DNA of 64,000 nucleotides, taken from positions 310,001 through 374,000 of the forward strand of contig NZ_VJZT01000001.1 in the NCBI RefSeq assembly GCF_007097245.1, read 5' to 3'. The stretch comes from Flavobacterium restrictum (GTDB lineage Bacteria > Bacteroidota > Bacteroidia > Flavobacteriales > Flavobacteriaceae). Below the pieces are notes generated by a model. That model had not been told where the DNA came from. It saw only the letters and a program-made list of their open reading frames with translations, and did no database searches. Shown here piece after piece: positions 38,502 through 48,357 of the stretch. The position numbers were made by a program, and so were the translations under genes. How positions within the stretch are numbered: the stretch's first letter is position 1; every line of letters starts with the position of its first letter.

Positions 38502-41417
38502 TTATTTCAAGCAACTTCTCAATATAGTTACTGGATGTAGGGCTTTCCTATTGGTACCGTCAAAAATCTGGTGGCGACAACTGGTTCCTGCGGCAGCGAT
38601 TTCGGTATTCAAATTGGTATTTCTAATTTTAGGAAACAACGTATCCTCACCCATTTGCATGCTAATGTCATAATGCTCTTTTTCGTATCCAAAAGAGCCT
38701 GCCATACCACAACAACCCGAATTGTAAATCGTAACTGAAGCGTTTTTGGGTACATTTAACATCGCAAAAGTCGCTTCTACGCTACTCAACGATTTCTGGT
38801 GGCAATGTCCGTGAATTTTAATGGTTTTGACCACATCCGAAAACTGATCTTGATGAATAGCACCTTTATCAATCTCATTTTTAAAAAATTCTTCCATCGT
38901 AACGGCATATTTAGCGACTTTTGCAGCCGCCTCTTTGTCTTTTGCCAAGCGCAGGTATTCGTCTCTGAATGTTAAAATTGCCGAAGGTTCAATGCCCACA
39001 AGCGGACAATTCTCGGAAATTAAATCTTTAAATACCGCTACATTTTTATTGGCAATGGCCTGTGCTTGATCCAGAAACCCTTTAGAAATAAAAGCTCTAG
39101 CACTTTCTTCATGATCGATAACAATAACTTCGTACCCCAAATGCGTGAGCAATTCATACGCATCAATTCCTACTTCAACATCGTAATAATTGGTAAACTC
39201 ATCACAAAACAAATACAGTTTGCCATTCTGGCTCTTGGTTCTTGGCTTTTGGCGCTTGAACTCTTCCTTATACCATTTTCTAAAGGTAGTTTTTGCCAAA
39301 AAAGGCACTTCTCGTTTGGGAGCAATTCCCATACTTTTTTTAACTAACGAGAGGTTGGAAACAGCATTGGTCACCCTTGGAAGTAGACTTCCTAATTGAT
39401 TGATTTTGTTGTTGTAAGCAAACATTTTATTTCGGAACGAAAATCCATTTGCTTTTTGGTATTGGTATAAAAACTCCGCTTTCAAAGCCGCAACATCTAC
39501 ATTACTTGGGCATTCGCTGGCGCAGGCTTTGCAACTCACACACAATTCAAAAACATCGTAGAGTTCTTTATGATTGAATTTATTCTCTTTTTCGGAATGC
39601 GTGAGGTATTCTCGGAGCGCATTGGCTCTGGCTCGCGTGGTATCTTTTTCGTTTTTGGTAGCGCGATAACTCGGGCAAAGTGTTCCTCCTGCCGATGGCA
39701 ATTTACGGCAATCACCAGAACCATTGCATTTTTCGGCAGCACGCAAAATCCCCATACTATCCGAGAAATCCTGAATAGTTTGGATATTGGGTTCTACTCT
39801 ACCTGATTCAAACCGAAGGTTTTCGTCCATTTTATAGGCATTTACGATTTTGCCCACGTTAAGAATCGTGTTGGGATCGAAGGCTTTTTTGACCCGTTTT
39901 AATAATTCGTAATTTTTATCACCAATCATAAAAGGCAAAAACTCCCCACGCACAATGCCGTCGCCATGCTCGCCACTTAAGGAACCACGGTATTTTTTGA
40001 CCAATAGGGCGACTTCGGTAGCGATGTTTCTAAACTGGTAAACACCTTCTTTGGTTTTCAAATTCAAAACGGGGCGCAAGTGAATTTCGCCAGCACCCGC
40101 ATGCGCATAATAAATGGCGTCTTGCCCATGTTTTTTCATCATAGCCGAAAATTCGGCAATATAATTAGGTAAATCCCGCAATTCAACAGCGGTATCTTCA
40201 ATAGAATCGGCGGCTTTATCATCGCCAACAATACTTCCTAGAAGTCCAAGCCCCGCTTTTCGAAGTTCGATAATCCTATCAATATCCCCATCGTAAAGTT
40301 TGATCAGGGCATAGCCAAAATTATTTTTTTGTAAATCATCTACTAAAGCATTGGCTTGGTTTTCGGCTTCCTCTTTGGTCGCTGCAGCTACTTCAAATAG
40401 CATAATTGCTTTTGGATTTCCTTGTATAAAATGTCTGTTTTTAGCCTGTTCCCGATTGTTTTTGGTACAATCCAAAATCGTATCATCCATCATTTCACAG
40501 GTATAGAGATGGTGTTTCATGGCAATAAGTACCGACTCTAAACTCTCTTGAATGGTATCAAAATGTGCCACGACCATAATGTTATTCGTAGGTGGCAAAT
40601 CATCTACTTTTAAGGTAATTTCAGTAGTAAAGGCCAGTGTTCCTTCGCTTCCGCAAAGGAGTTTGCCTAGGTTTATAGTAGGCTCATTTCCTGAAAACAA
40701 ATCGGATTGCAATAAAATATCAATCGCATAACCGGTATTGCGTCTGTGAATTTCGGGTTTTGGAAATTGACTGGTGATTTCTTTTTGGTTCTCAACATTC
40801 GAAAGTTCCTCGTACAGGGTTTTGTAAATCGAATTTTCTAGCGATTCGCCTTTAGTTTTTTGGATAAATTCCAAAGAGGTCATATCATTAAAAACCACCG
40901 AGGAACTGTCACTTAAAACGGCTTTTATTTCGACAATTTTATCTCGTGTAACCCCATATCGAATAGACGTTGTCCCTGAAGAATTATTTCCTACCATCCC
41001 ACCAATCATGCACCTATTTGAGGTGGATGTATTGGGGCCAAAAAACAATCCGTGGGGTTTCAGGAATAAATTAAGCTCATCCCGAATCACTCCTGGCTGT
41101 ACGGTAACTGTTTTTTTTAGGGGATCAAAAGCAATGATTTGGGTAAAATGTTTAGACACATCTACAATAATTCCCTCGCCTACGGTTTGTCCCGCTAGAG
41201 AGGTTCCCGCAGTTCTAGGGGTAATTGACAGCTTGTTTTGGGTAGCAAAACGCATTATTTTTTTTATATCTTCCTCGGTTTTGGGTACGGCTACCGCTAG
41301 TGGTACCAATCGGTAAGCCGATGCGTCTGTGGCATATAGTGTTTTATGTAGCGCATCGAATAAAAGCGTTCCTTCTAATGTTTGTGCGAGTTGTTCTAAC
41401 TGGATTTGGGTGACCAT
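38502..41417 (-). CDS. FAD-binding and Fe-S-binding oxidoreductase (GlcD/GlpC-type fusion)
   Basis: A membrane-associated or soluble 2-hydroxyacid (D-lactate- or glycolate-like) dehydrogenase by family. I start at ATG 41417 (MVTQIQLEQL; 971 residues) because the family begins there; an in-frame ATG at 41465 is possible. Residues about 1-230 form a PCMH FAD domain (TPRTAGTSLAGQTVGEGIIVD, IGGMVGNNSSG), then an FAD oxidase C domain with HAGAGEIHLRP and SGEHGDG. Two iron-sulphur cysteine groups follow (CNGSGDC ... LCPSYRA; CVSCKACASECP). C-terminal CCG-type motifs include HGHCHQKSL and NSGCCGMAGSFGYE. The substrate cannot be told from the sequence. Confidence 0.9.
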   Translation of the reverse strand: MVTQIQLEQLAQTLEGTLLFDALHKTLYATDASAYRLVPLAVAVPKTEEDIKKIMRFATQNKLSITPRTAGTSLAGQTVGEGIIVDVSKHFTQIIAFDPLKKTVTVQPGVIRDELNLFLKPHGLFFGPNTSTSNRCMIGGMVGNNSSGTTSIRYGVTRDKIVEIKAVLSDSSSVVFNDMTSLEFIQKTKGESLENSIYKTLYEELSNVENQKEITSQFPKPEIHRRNTGYAIDILLQSDLFSGNEPTINLGKLLCGSEGTLAFTTEITLKVDDLPPTNNIMVVAHFDTIQESLESVLIAMKHHLYTCEMMDDTILDCTKNNREQAKNRHFIQGNPKAIMLFEVAAATKEEAENQANALVDDLQKNNFGYALIKLYDGDIDRIIELRKAGLGLLGSIVGDDKAADSIEDTAVELRDLPNYIAEFSAMMKKHGQDAIYYAHAGAGEIHLRPVLNLKTKEGVYQFRNIATEVALLVKKYRGSLSGEHGDGIVRGEFLPFMIGDKNYELLKRVKKAFDPNTILNVGKIVNAYKMDENLRFESGRVEPNIQTIQDFSDSMGILRAAEKCNGSGDCRKLPSAGGTLCPSYRATKNEKDTTRARANALREYLTHSEKENKFNHKELYDVFELCVSCKACASECPSNVDVAALKAEFLYQYQKANGFSFRNKMFAYNNKINQLGSLLPRVTNAVSNLSLVKKSMGIAPKREVPFLAKTTFRKWYKEEFKRQKPRTKSQNGKLYLFCDEFTNYYDVEVGIDAYELLTHLGYEVIVIDHEESARAFISKGFLDQAQAIANKNVAVFKDLISENCPLVGIEPSAILTFRDEYLRLAKDKEAAAKVAKYAVTMEEFFKNEIDKGAIHQDQFSDVVKTIKIHGHCHQKSLSSVEATFAMLNVPKNASVTIYNSGCCGMAGSFGYEKEHYDISMQMGEDTLFPKIRNTNLNTEIAAAGTSCRHQIFDGTNRKALHPVTILRSCLK

Positions 41418-41595
41418 GGAGCGGTATTGATTGTTTTTGGACTCAAGTTTAGTAATAAACCACAAATATAAAATTTAGCCTTTCATTTTTAGCAAATCAG
41501 GAAAGAAAACGCAAAACAATTGGCACTATTTTGGTTCACAATTAACCAAACCTAATTTATTGAATAAATTTTCCAGTCCCTACCCTAAAAAAAAC

Positions 41596-41603
41596 TATTT
41601 TTG
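41596..41603 (+). promoter_or_regulatory. Promoter -7 box of the GHL10-MFS unit
   Basis: TATTTTTG matches TAnnTTTG, 23 bases before the start codon of the GHL10 gene. No TTG stands at the proper -33 distance. Confidence 0.45.
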
Positions 41604-41626
41604 AATTCTTTATAAATACCTGCCTA

Positions 41627-43174
41627 ATGAGTACAAAAAAATCCCTTTTCTATACGTTGACCTGCCTTTTATTGGCAATTGGAAATGGCTTTTCACAAAA
41701 AAAAGAGATTTATCCCAAAAACGAATTTCGTGCCGTTTGGATTGCTACAGTAGTCAATATTGATTGGCCTAAAAAAGGAACCGACTCCATTGCCAAACAA
41801 AAAGCCGATTATTTAGAAATTTTGAATGCCTATAAAAAACTAAATTATAATGCCGTAATTGTTCAAATTAGGAGTGTTGGTGATGCGTTTTATCCCTCGG
41901 AATTGGCGCCTTGGTCTCGTTATTTAACTGGAAAAGAAGGGCAAGCACCAAAAGATAATTTTGACTTTTTAGGATGGATGATTACCGAAGCCCACAACCG
42001 AGGTTTTGAATTTCACGCTTGGTTAAATCCTTATAGAGCCACTTTCGATACTAAAATTGAAACTTTAAGCCCCAACCACGATTTTTTTAAACATCGCAAT
42101 TGGATTATTAAATACGGGGAAGTTGGCAAAGAAAAATACTATTACAATCCCGGTTTGCCCGAAGTTCAAAGTCATTTGACTAAAGTTGTCGAAGAAATTG
42201 TTCAAAATTATGACATTGACGCCATACATTTTGACGATTATTTTTATCCCTATCGCGTAAAAGGAAAGGAATTTAACGACTCCGTTTCTTTCAAAAAATA
42301 TGGAAATGGGCTTTCGTTAGCGGATTGGCGTCGTTCTAACGTGAATTCCTTTGTGAAAACTATTTATTCTAGTATAAAAAATATAAAACCTTGGGTACAA
42401 TTTGGGATTAGTCCGTTTGGCGTTTGGCGCAATAAATCTGTTGATCCAAAAGGTTCTGATACCGAAGCCGGACAAACCAATTATGATGATTTATATGCGG
42501 ATCCATTGGCTTGGATGGACGGAAGATACATCGATTACATCCTGCCACAATTGTATTGGAGCATTGAACATCCCAAAGCTTCGTATGCAAAATTGCTGAA
42601 ATGGTGGTCCGAAAATACTACAACCACCAACCTTTATATTGGCAATAGCACGTACAAAATCAAAACAGATTCGGATAAAAAATGGGATAATCCAATGGAA
42701 ATTCCAAACCAAATTGACTTGACCAGAACCTACAAAAATGTGCAAGGAAATGCTTTTTTTAGTGCCAAAGGGTTTGTAAATACCAATCAAGATGTTACGC
42801 AATTGTTACAAGAAAAACAGTACAAATATCCCGCACTTCCCTATCCTGTTCCCAGTTCAATGCACATTGTGGTTGATATTCCTATGGTAAATGCCATTGG
42901 AATTGACTCGGTAAATTGTTTTTTTAGTTTGTCATTTCCCTTGAACACCAAAGTGCGCTATATAGTGGTGTATGGTGCCAAAAACGATTCGAAATTAGAC
43001 TTGAATAATCCAAGTCAGATTATTGATAAAATTACTGTCACTCAAAAAAGCGATGCCATCAACATTAGTATTCCCTTATCTAAATTAGAAAAAACAAAAG
43101 CATTTGCCCTTACTTTTATTGATTATTATGGCAATGAAAGTAAAGAAGCCACCGTTGATTTGCCTAAAAAATAA
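41627..43174 (+). CDS. GHL10-family glycoside hydrolase (DUF187-like), exported
   Basis: A predicted periplasmic or outer-membrane glycosidase of 515 residues. A signal peptide (1-23, ending GFSQ) is followed by the GHL10 barrel: EFRAVWIATVVNIDWP, NYNAVIVQIRSVGDAFYPSELAPWS in part, GFEFHAWLNPYRA and IDAIHFDDYFYPY. GISPFGVWRNK and YIDYILPQLYW complete it, with acidic residues on the C-terminal ends of strands. A C-terminal beta-sandwich (about 410-515) ends the protein. Relatives such as YngK act on cell-wall-type glycans. The position directly before an AmpG-like transporter supports a peptidoglycan role, which is inference. Confidence 0.87.
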   Translation: MSTKKSLFYTLTCLLLAIGNGFSQKKEIYPKNEFRAVWIATVVNIDWPKKGTDSIAKQKADYLEILNAYKKLNYNAVIVQIRSVGDAFYPSELAPWSRYLTGKEGQAPKDNFDFLGWMITEAHNRGFEFHAWLNPYRATFDTKIETLSPNHDFFKHRNWIIKYGEVGKEKYYYNPGLPEVQSHLTKVVEEIVQNYDIDAIHFDDYFYPYRVKGKEFNDSVSFKKYGNGLSLADWRRSNVNSFVKTIYSSIKNIKPWVQFGISPFGVWRNKSVDPKGSDTEAGQTNYDDLYADPLAWMDGRYIDYILPQLYWSIEHPKASYAKLLKWWSENTTTTNLYIGNSTYKIKTDSDKKWDNPMEIPNQIDLTRTYKNVQGNAFFSAKGFVNTNQDVTQLLQEKQYKYPALPYPVPSSMHIVVDIPMVNAIGIDSVNCFFSLSFPLNTKVRYIVVYGAKNDSKLDLNNPSQIIDKITVTQKSDAINISIPLSKLEKTKAFALTFIDYYGNESKEATVDLPKK

Positions 43175-43195
43175 CATTAAAACCCTTTTACAACT

Positions 43196-44458
43196 ATGAA
43201 AACTGACACTAAACCTTGGTTCTGGATTCCTTTTTTGAACTTTGCCTCCGGATTTCCGTATGCTATTATCATTTCGGTTTCGGTGATTATGTACAAAAGC
43301 CTTGGAATCGACAATGAATCCATAGGTGTTTATACTAGTTTATTGTATTTGCCATGGGTTATCAAACCGCTTTGGAGTCCGTTTATTGATTTATATGCCA
43401 CCAAAAGGAAATGGTTTTTGACGATGCAATTGGTCATTGCCATTTTATTTTTAATTGTGGGTTTGACCATTCCTATGAGTCATTTTTTCATGATAAGTTT
43501 GGCTTTATTTTGGGTTGCGGCCTTTGCGTCTGCCTCGAATGATGTGGCTAGTGATGGCTTTTATATGTTGGCTTTGGCCAAAGAAGAGCAATCCTTTTTC
43601 CTAGGCATTAGAAGTACATTTTACAGACTTTCGATGCTTACTGCCAATGGCTTAATTGTAATTCTAGGCGGTTTCTTGGAACAAAAATATGGGGATAAAA
43701 GCAAAGCGTGGTCGTATACCATGATTGTTGTTGCGTTGCTAATGGTAGTGTTAACGGTTTATAATTTTTTTACTACTCCCAAAGTCGAGGAACCAATAGC
43801 AACTCCCGATACCGAGGACAAAAAAAGCTTTGGCGTGGTGTTTAAAACCTTTTTTGAGAAAAAACAAATCGGTGTTGTATTGGCTTTTATTTTGCTTTTT
43901 AGATTGGGCGAATCTCAATTATTAAAAATGCTAACTCCGTTTTTGATTGACGAAAAATCCAAAGGTGGCATGGGATTAGCCACCGAGGATGTGGGTATTA
44001 TTTACGGGACATTTGGCGTGGCAGCACTCGTAATTGGAGGTGTTTTAGGTGGTATAGCGATTTCAAGACACGGACTTGGCAAATGGATGTTGCCTATGTT
44101 TCTCGCCATGCACTTGCCTATTATTGGGTTTATTTTGCTCTCGCATTTTCATCCTGCATCGGTTCATTATGTTTATGTGGTTGTTATTGCGGAACAATTT
44201 GGCTACGGTTTTGGTTTTGCCGCCTTTATGATGTACTTAATTTATGTTGCTGATGGGGAGTCCAAAACCTCTCATTACGCCATTGCAACAGGATTTATGG
44301 CATTAGGAATGATGCTTCCAGGTATGTTAAGCGGGTATATTCAAGACTATTTGGGGTACGGAAATTTCTTTATTTGGGTATTTCTAGCCACTATTCCAGG
44401 ATTAATTTTATCTCGATTTTTGATTTTTCCGACTGATTTTGGAAAAAAAACTAATTAA
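43196..44458 (+). CDS. MFS transporter, AmpG-like
   Basis: A 12-helix major facilitator of 420 residues. It opens with WFWIPFLNFASGFPYAIIISV and continues with SLGIDNESIGVYTSLLYLPWVIKPLWSPFID (in part), a pattern typical of AmpG muropeptide permeases, including the conserved FASGFP and LPW-IKPLW-P segments. SNDVASDGFY in helix 4-5 also fits AmpG. It would import cell-wall breakdown products (anhydromuropeptides or related sugars) into the cytoplasm. It starts 21 bases after the GHL10 gene. A NagZ-like enzyme that would act on the imported material lies 6.5 kb downstream, beyond the restriction locus. Confidence 0.82.
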   Translation: MKTDTKPWFWIPFLNFASGFPYAIIISVSVIMYKSLGIDNESIGVYTSLLYLPWVIKPLWSPFIDLYATKRKWFLTMQLVIAILFLIVGLTIPMSHFFMISLALFWVAAFASASNDVASDGFYMLALAKEEQSFFLGIRSTFYRLSMLTANGLIVILGGFLEQKYGDKSKAWSYTMIVVALLMVVLTVYNFFTTPKVEEPIATPDTEDKKSFGVVFKTFFEKKQIGVVLAFILLFRLGESQLLKMLTPFLIDEKSKGGMGLATEDVGIIYGTFGVAALVIGGVLGGIAISRHGLGKWMLPMFLAMHLPIIGFILLSHFHPASVHYVYVVVIAEQFGYGFGFAAFMMYLIYVADGESKTSHYAIATGFMALGMMLPGMLSGYIQDYLGYGNFFIWVFLATIPGLILSRFLIFPTDFGKKTN

Positions 44459-44483
44459 TATTATCTAAATCAGTACAAAAAAG

Positions 44484-47186
44484 ATGATTTTAAAACTTGA
44501 AAATCTAAAATACCAAGAAGACGCCGTTAAATCTGTTGTGAAAATTTTTGAAGGGACGGAGAAAAATACATTCGATAACTCTTGTAAAGAGGGTATTCGT
44601 TCTAATATCAATACACTTTCTTTGGATGAAGTTGAAAGTAATATTAAAAACATTCTTTTAGAAAACGGAATATCGGAGGAAGTAGCCAACCTTTCAAATG
44701 ATAAAGATATTTGTGTTGAGATGGAAACGGGAACAGGAAAAACACTGGTTTACGTTAAGACCATTTATGAGCTATTCAAACATCATGGCTTTACTAAGTT
44801 TATAATTTTAGTTCCATCGGTTGCCATCAGGCAAAATATCATTGGTACATTCAAATCATTCAATACCCAACTGGAAAGTATTTATGGGTTCAAACCTAAT
44901 GCTTTTGAATATGACAGTAAAAAACTTCAAAAGGTTACTCAATTTATTGAAGACCAACATCCACAAGTGATGATTATGACTTTGGCTTCTTTTAATTCCG
45001 AAGACAAAATACTGAATCAAGCACAAAGAGAAGATTTATTCAATAATGTTCCTTTTATAGATGCAATTGGCCAATGTAATCCAATTATCATAATGGATGA
45101 GCCACAGGAAGGAATGGATACCGATAATTCTATAAAACAAATTGCAAAACTGAATCCATTATATAAAATTAGGTATTCTGCAACGCACAAAGTGATGAAA
45201 AACTTGTTGTACAGATTAACGCCTTATGACAGTTATAAAGAGGGTTTGGTAAAGAAAATAGAAGTCCTGACGGTTACTGAAAAGAATGATGAAGCAACAC
45301 TTAAAATTGAGTTGTCGGAGATTCAATTTGGTAAAGGAGACCCAAAAGTGAAATTGAAAGCGTGGCATTTGAATAAATCGACCAATAAAATTGATTTTAA
45401 AGTAACTGGCTGGCTCAATCAAAATGATAATTTAGGAGACAAAACAAACAACCCAAGTTATTTGAACTACACGATTTCAAATATAAATAAGAGTTTAAAA
45501 ACGGGTTTGACAACAGTAACGTTTTCAAATGGTACTGAAATACTGGAAAAACAAATTTCAGGGGGGTTAGCCAATATTTGGGCTTTGCAAATAGAATGGT
45601 TGATTCACAGACATTTTACAAAATCTCAAAAATTAGAATCGAAAGGGATTAAATGTTTGTCTCTTATTTTTATTGACCGAGTTTCAAATTATATGGGAGA
45701 AAATCCAATTATAAAAAATCTATTTGTAGAAAAATATAAAGCTATTTATTCCGAGTATAATCAAGGTAAAGTTCCATCAAGTGAACATATTCAAAGCATT
45801 CAAGGCTATTATTTTGCACAAAAAGCAAGTGGAGAATTTGCCGACAACGAAGGAGGCGTTAAAGAACAAAGTAAAATTTATGAATTAATTCTAAAAGGGA
45901 AAGAGGAATTATTGACGCTATCTAATCCAGTTCAATTTGTATTTTCTCATTCTGCTCTTGGTGTTGGTTGGGATAATCCCAATGTTTTTAATATTGCCAC
46001 ATTAAACAATTCGTATTCCGAAATTAAAAAACGTCAAGAAATTGGGCGTGGATTGCGTATTTGTGTCAATCAAGAAGGACAAAGAATTTATGATGCTTTG
46101 GATGTTGATGATAATGAACGTATCAATCAACTTACGGTTATTCCTAATGAAACTTACGAAACCTTTGTAACCCAGTACCAAGAAGAAATCAAATCGGTTT
46201 ATGGTACAACAAATGCAGGTGCAGGAATGACCCATACACACAAAGGTGATGCAATGGACGCTGTTAAATTTAAAAGAAATAGTTCAGCAGAAATGGACAA
46301 AGCTTTTAGAGAATATTGGACAGCATTAGCAAAGAAAACAGAATATACCATCGCTTTTGATGAAGAAAATTTAATTACATCGGCTAGTGAATTTATTTCC
46401 AAAATAACAATTCCAGATTTTGTAATTGAAGCATCAAGTCATTTAATTCATAGTATTACCGAAGAAGGAAGAACCGATACTTTTGGAGGAACTGACAAAG
46501 TAAAACAAAAGTCCTATTTTACTCCTTTGGATTTGATTGAAGAGTTGAGCGAGAATACGGGCTTGAGTTATACCACGCTGTTCAGTATTGTAACGAGATT
46601 AACCAACTTAAATGAAATGGTAAAAAATCCACCTCGTTTTATTCACGAAGCTTCAACAATAATTCGCAATGTAGAATTAGATAAAATGATTCGTGGGTTG
46701 GATTATAATTTAACGGGGGAAAGTTACCCTTTTGATTTTGATGATTTTGTAAAGAATATGCCAGCTACTCGTTTTGTTGAAACCCCAAATAAAGGTGTTT
46801 TTGACAAAATGATAATTGATAGCGATGTTGAGCGCAATTTTTCATTAGGAGCAGATGCAGCTGCCGAAGTGGTTTGTTTCCTTAAACTGCCTAGTTGGTA
46901 TAAAATAAGTACGCCAATAGGAAATTATGAGCCTGATTTTGGACTGGTAATGAAACGTAAAAACTTAAAAAACGGGAATGAAAAGGAATTCTATTTTGTA
47001 ATAGAAACAAAAGGAACAAATGACATCAACGACAAAAGCGCCTTAACCGAAAGTGAGATTTATAAAATACGATGCGCTATGAAACACTTTGAAAAGCTTG
47101 GATTAGAGGTGCATTATAAAGCTCCAGTCAAAGAATTTACTTATTTTAAAACCGAAGCGGATAAAATTATAAACACAATAATGTAA
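44484..47186 (+). CDS. Type III restriction endonuclease subunit Res
   Basis: ATP-dependent helicase-nuclease that cleaves DNA when two unmodified sites are met; needs the Mod subunit. The 900 residues contain a Q-box-like YQEDAV (10-15), Walker A ETGTGKT (81-87) and DEPQ Walker B (205-208). The helicase motif VI is seen in KKRQEIGRGLRICVNQEG. A C-terminal PD-(D/E)XK nuclease (P817-D818 ... E841-T-K843) is present. All motifs are intact, so the enzyme is probably active. It begins 25 bases after the MFS gene without a visible promoter. The order res before mod, with two small genes between, is unusual for type III systems. Confidence 0.93.
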   Translation: MILKLENLKYQEDAVKSVVKIFEGTEKNTFDNSCKEGIRSNINTLSLDEVESNIKNILLENGISEEVANLSNDKDICVEMETGTGKTLVYVKTIYELFKHHGFTKFIILVPSVAIRQNIIGTFKSFNTQLESIYGFKPNAFEYDSKKLQKVTQFIEDQHPQVMIMTLASFNSEDKILNQAQREDLFNNVPFIDAIGQCNPIIIMDEPQEGMDTDNSIKQIAKLNPLYKIRYSATHKVMKNLLYRLTPYDSYKEGLVKKIEVLTVTEKNDEATLKIELSEIQFGKGDPKVKLKAWHLNKSTNKIDFKVTGWLNQNDNLGDKTNNPSYLNYTISNINKSLKTGLTTVTFSNGTEILEKQISGGLANIWALQIEWLIHRHFTKSQKLESKGIKCLSLIFIDRVSNYMGENPIIKNLFVEKYKAIYSEYNQGKVPSSEHIQSIQGYYFAQKASGEFADNEGGVKEQSKIYELILKGKEELLTLSNPVQFVFSHSALGVGWDNPNVFNIATLNNSYSEIKKRQEIGRGLRICVNQEGQRIYDALDVDDNERINQLTVIPNETYETFVTQYQEEIKSVYGTTNAGAGMTHTHKGDAMDAVKFKRNSSAEMDKAFREYWTALAKKTEYTIAFDEENLITSASEFISKITIPDFVIEASSHLIHSITEEGRTDTFGGTDKVKQKSYFTPLDLIEELSENTGLSYTTLFSIVTRLTNLNEMVKNPPRFIHEASTIIRNVELDKMIRGLDYNLTGESYPFDFDDFVKNMPATRFVETPNKGVFDKMIIDSDVERNFSLGADAAAEVVCFLKLPSWYKISTPIGNYEPDFGLVMKRKNLKNGNEKEFYFVIETKGTNDINDKSALTESEIYKIRCAMKHFEKLGLEVHYKAPVKEFTYFKTEADKIINTIM

Positions 47187-47189
47187 TTG

Positions 47190-47223
47190 ATTATCACTTT
47201 CCTGACATCAGGAAAGTGATAAT
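47190..47223. repeat. Perfect 16-bp palindrome downstream of res
   Basis: ATTATCACTTTCCTGA, two bases (CA), then its exact reverse complement. There is no T tract on either side, so it is not a standard terminator. It is a candidate operator for the KilA-N or Bro-N protein encoded just downstream. Confidence 0.85.
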
Positions 47224-47241
47224 TACAGATAAAAAAAGATA

Positions 47242-47266
47242 AGATGTCCGATATTCTCGGACATCT
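47242..47266 (-). repeat. Second palindrome (10-bp arms) upstream of the Bro-N fragment
   Basis: AGATGTCCGA, a 5-base loop TATTC, and TCGGACATCT. On the minus strand it is followed by TATC and seven T, so it could terminate antisense transcription. On the plus strand it is followed by A. It lies 16 bases before the Bro-N start. Confidence 0.75.
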
Positions 47267-47282
47267 AAAAAATATAATAGTT

Positions 47283-47522
47283 ATGGAAAAAGAGACGAGT
47301 ATAAAACTATTCGAATCAAAACAAGTTCGTTCTGTTTGGAACGATGAAGAAGAAAAATGGTATTTCTCTATTGTAGATGTAGTGTTGGTTTTGACCAATC
47401 AAGTAGATTATCAAAGAGCAAGAAAATATTGGAATAAGTTAAAAGAGCGTTTAGTTGCAGAAGGAAATGAAACGGTAACAAATTGTCACCAGTTGAAAAT
47501 GGAGGCGGGTTGGAATGTTTAA
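47283..47522 (+). pseudogene. Truncated Bro-N domain protein (phage antirepressor-like) gene
   Basis: 79 residues beginning MEKETSIKLFESKQVRSVW (ATG 47283). The N-terminal half of a Bro-N/antirepressor-like protein is clear: NDEEEKWYFSIVDVV, DYQRARKYWNKLKERL and NCHQLKM. Relatives known to me continue for another 150-200 residues after LKM, but here the frame ends abruptly at EAGWNV. I therefore read it as a remnant, although a short DNA-binding protein could still be made. It stands between res and a KilA-N gene, and the two palindromes lie just upstream. Confidence 0.7.
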
Positions 47523-47541
47523 TTTGTAATATTAAAACAGT

Positions 47542-48357
47542 ATGGCAAAAAATAAAAAAATTAACATTGAGGGAAAAGAAATAACAATTATATCTAATCA
47601 TAAGGATGATTTTATTTCTTTAACTGATATGGCAAAAAGTCAAATGCAAGAAGCTATTATTATTAAGTGGTTAAGTTTAAAAAGTACCATTGAATATCTT
47701 GGAGAGTGGGAAGCATTATACAATCCTATTTTTAATTATACCGAATTCGGTATAATTAAAAATACCGCAGGAAGTAATAACTTTGTTTTATCTGTCAAAC
47801 AATGGATAGAAAGTACGGGTGCTATAGGCATAACTGCAAAAGCAGGACGATATGGTGGCACTTATGCCCATAAAGACATTGCCTTCCATTTTGGAATGTG
47901 GATCAGTCCAAAATTTCAATTATTATTAATCAAAGAATACCAAAGATTAAAAGAAGATGAAAATGACAGACTAAATCTGCAATGGAATTTTCATCGTACA
48001 CTTGCCAAAGTAAATTATAGAATACATACCGATGCTATAAAAGAAAATCTAATTCCAATAAGTTTAACTACAAAACAGAAGAATTTTATTTATGCAGATG
48101 AAGCCGATATTTTGAATGTCGCCTTATTTGGGAAAACTGCCAAAGAATGGCGTACTGAAAATCCAAGTGAGAAAGGGAATATTAGAGATATAGCCACAAT
48201 AGAACAATTGGTGGTTTTGTCTAATCTCGAAAGTATAAACGCCATGCTTATTCAACAAGGTAGTATTCAACCAGAAAGATTACTAAAATTAAATGAAATT
48301 GCAATTACCCAAATGAAATCATTGCTGACTAGCAATTCTTTAAACAAACTCAAATAA
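47542..48357 (+). CDS. KilA-N domain protein
   Basis: A 271-residue protein with an N-terminal KilA-N DNA-binding domain (about 10-135): DDFISLTDMAKSQ, IIIKWLSLKSTIEYLGEWE and GRYGGTYAHKDIAFHFGMWISPKFQLLLIKEYQRL (in part). A C-terminal region of unknown function (about 140-271) ends in amphipathic helices. KilA-N proteins occur in phages and next to restriction systems and probably bind DNA or regulate. Its stop codon is immediately followed by the mod ATG, with no base between, which implies translational coupling with the methyltransferase. It may control the locus or act on foreign DNA; this is inference. Confidence 0.86.
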   Translation: MAKNKKINIEGKEITIISNHKDDFISLTDMAKSQMQEAIIIKWLSLKSTIEYLGEWEALYNPIFNYTEFGIIKNTAGSNNFVLSVKQWIESTGAIGITAKAGRYGGTYAHKDIAFHFGMWISPKFQLLLIKEYQRLKEDENDRLNLQWNFHRTLAKVNYRIHTDAIKENLIPISLTTKQKNFIYADEADILNVALFGKTAKEWRTENPSEKGNIRDIATIEQLVVLSNLESINAMLIQQGSIQPERLLKLNEIAITQMKSLLTSNSLNKLK

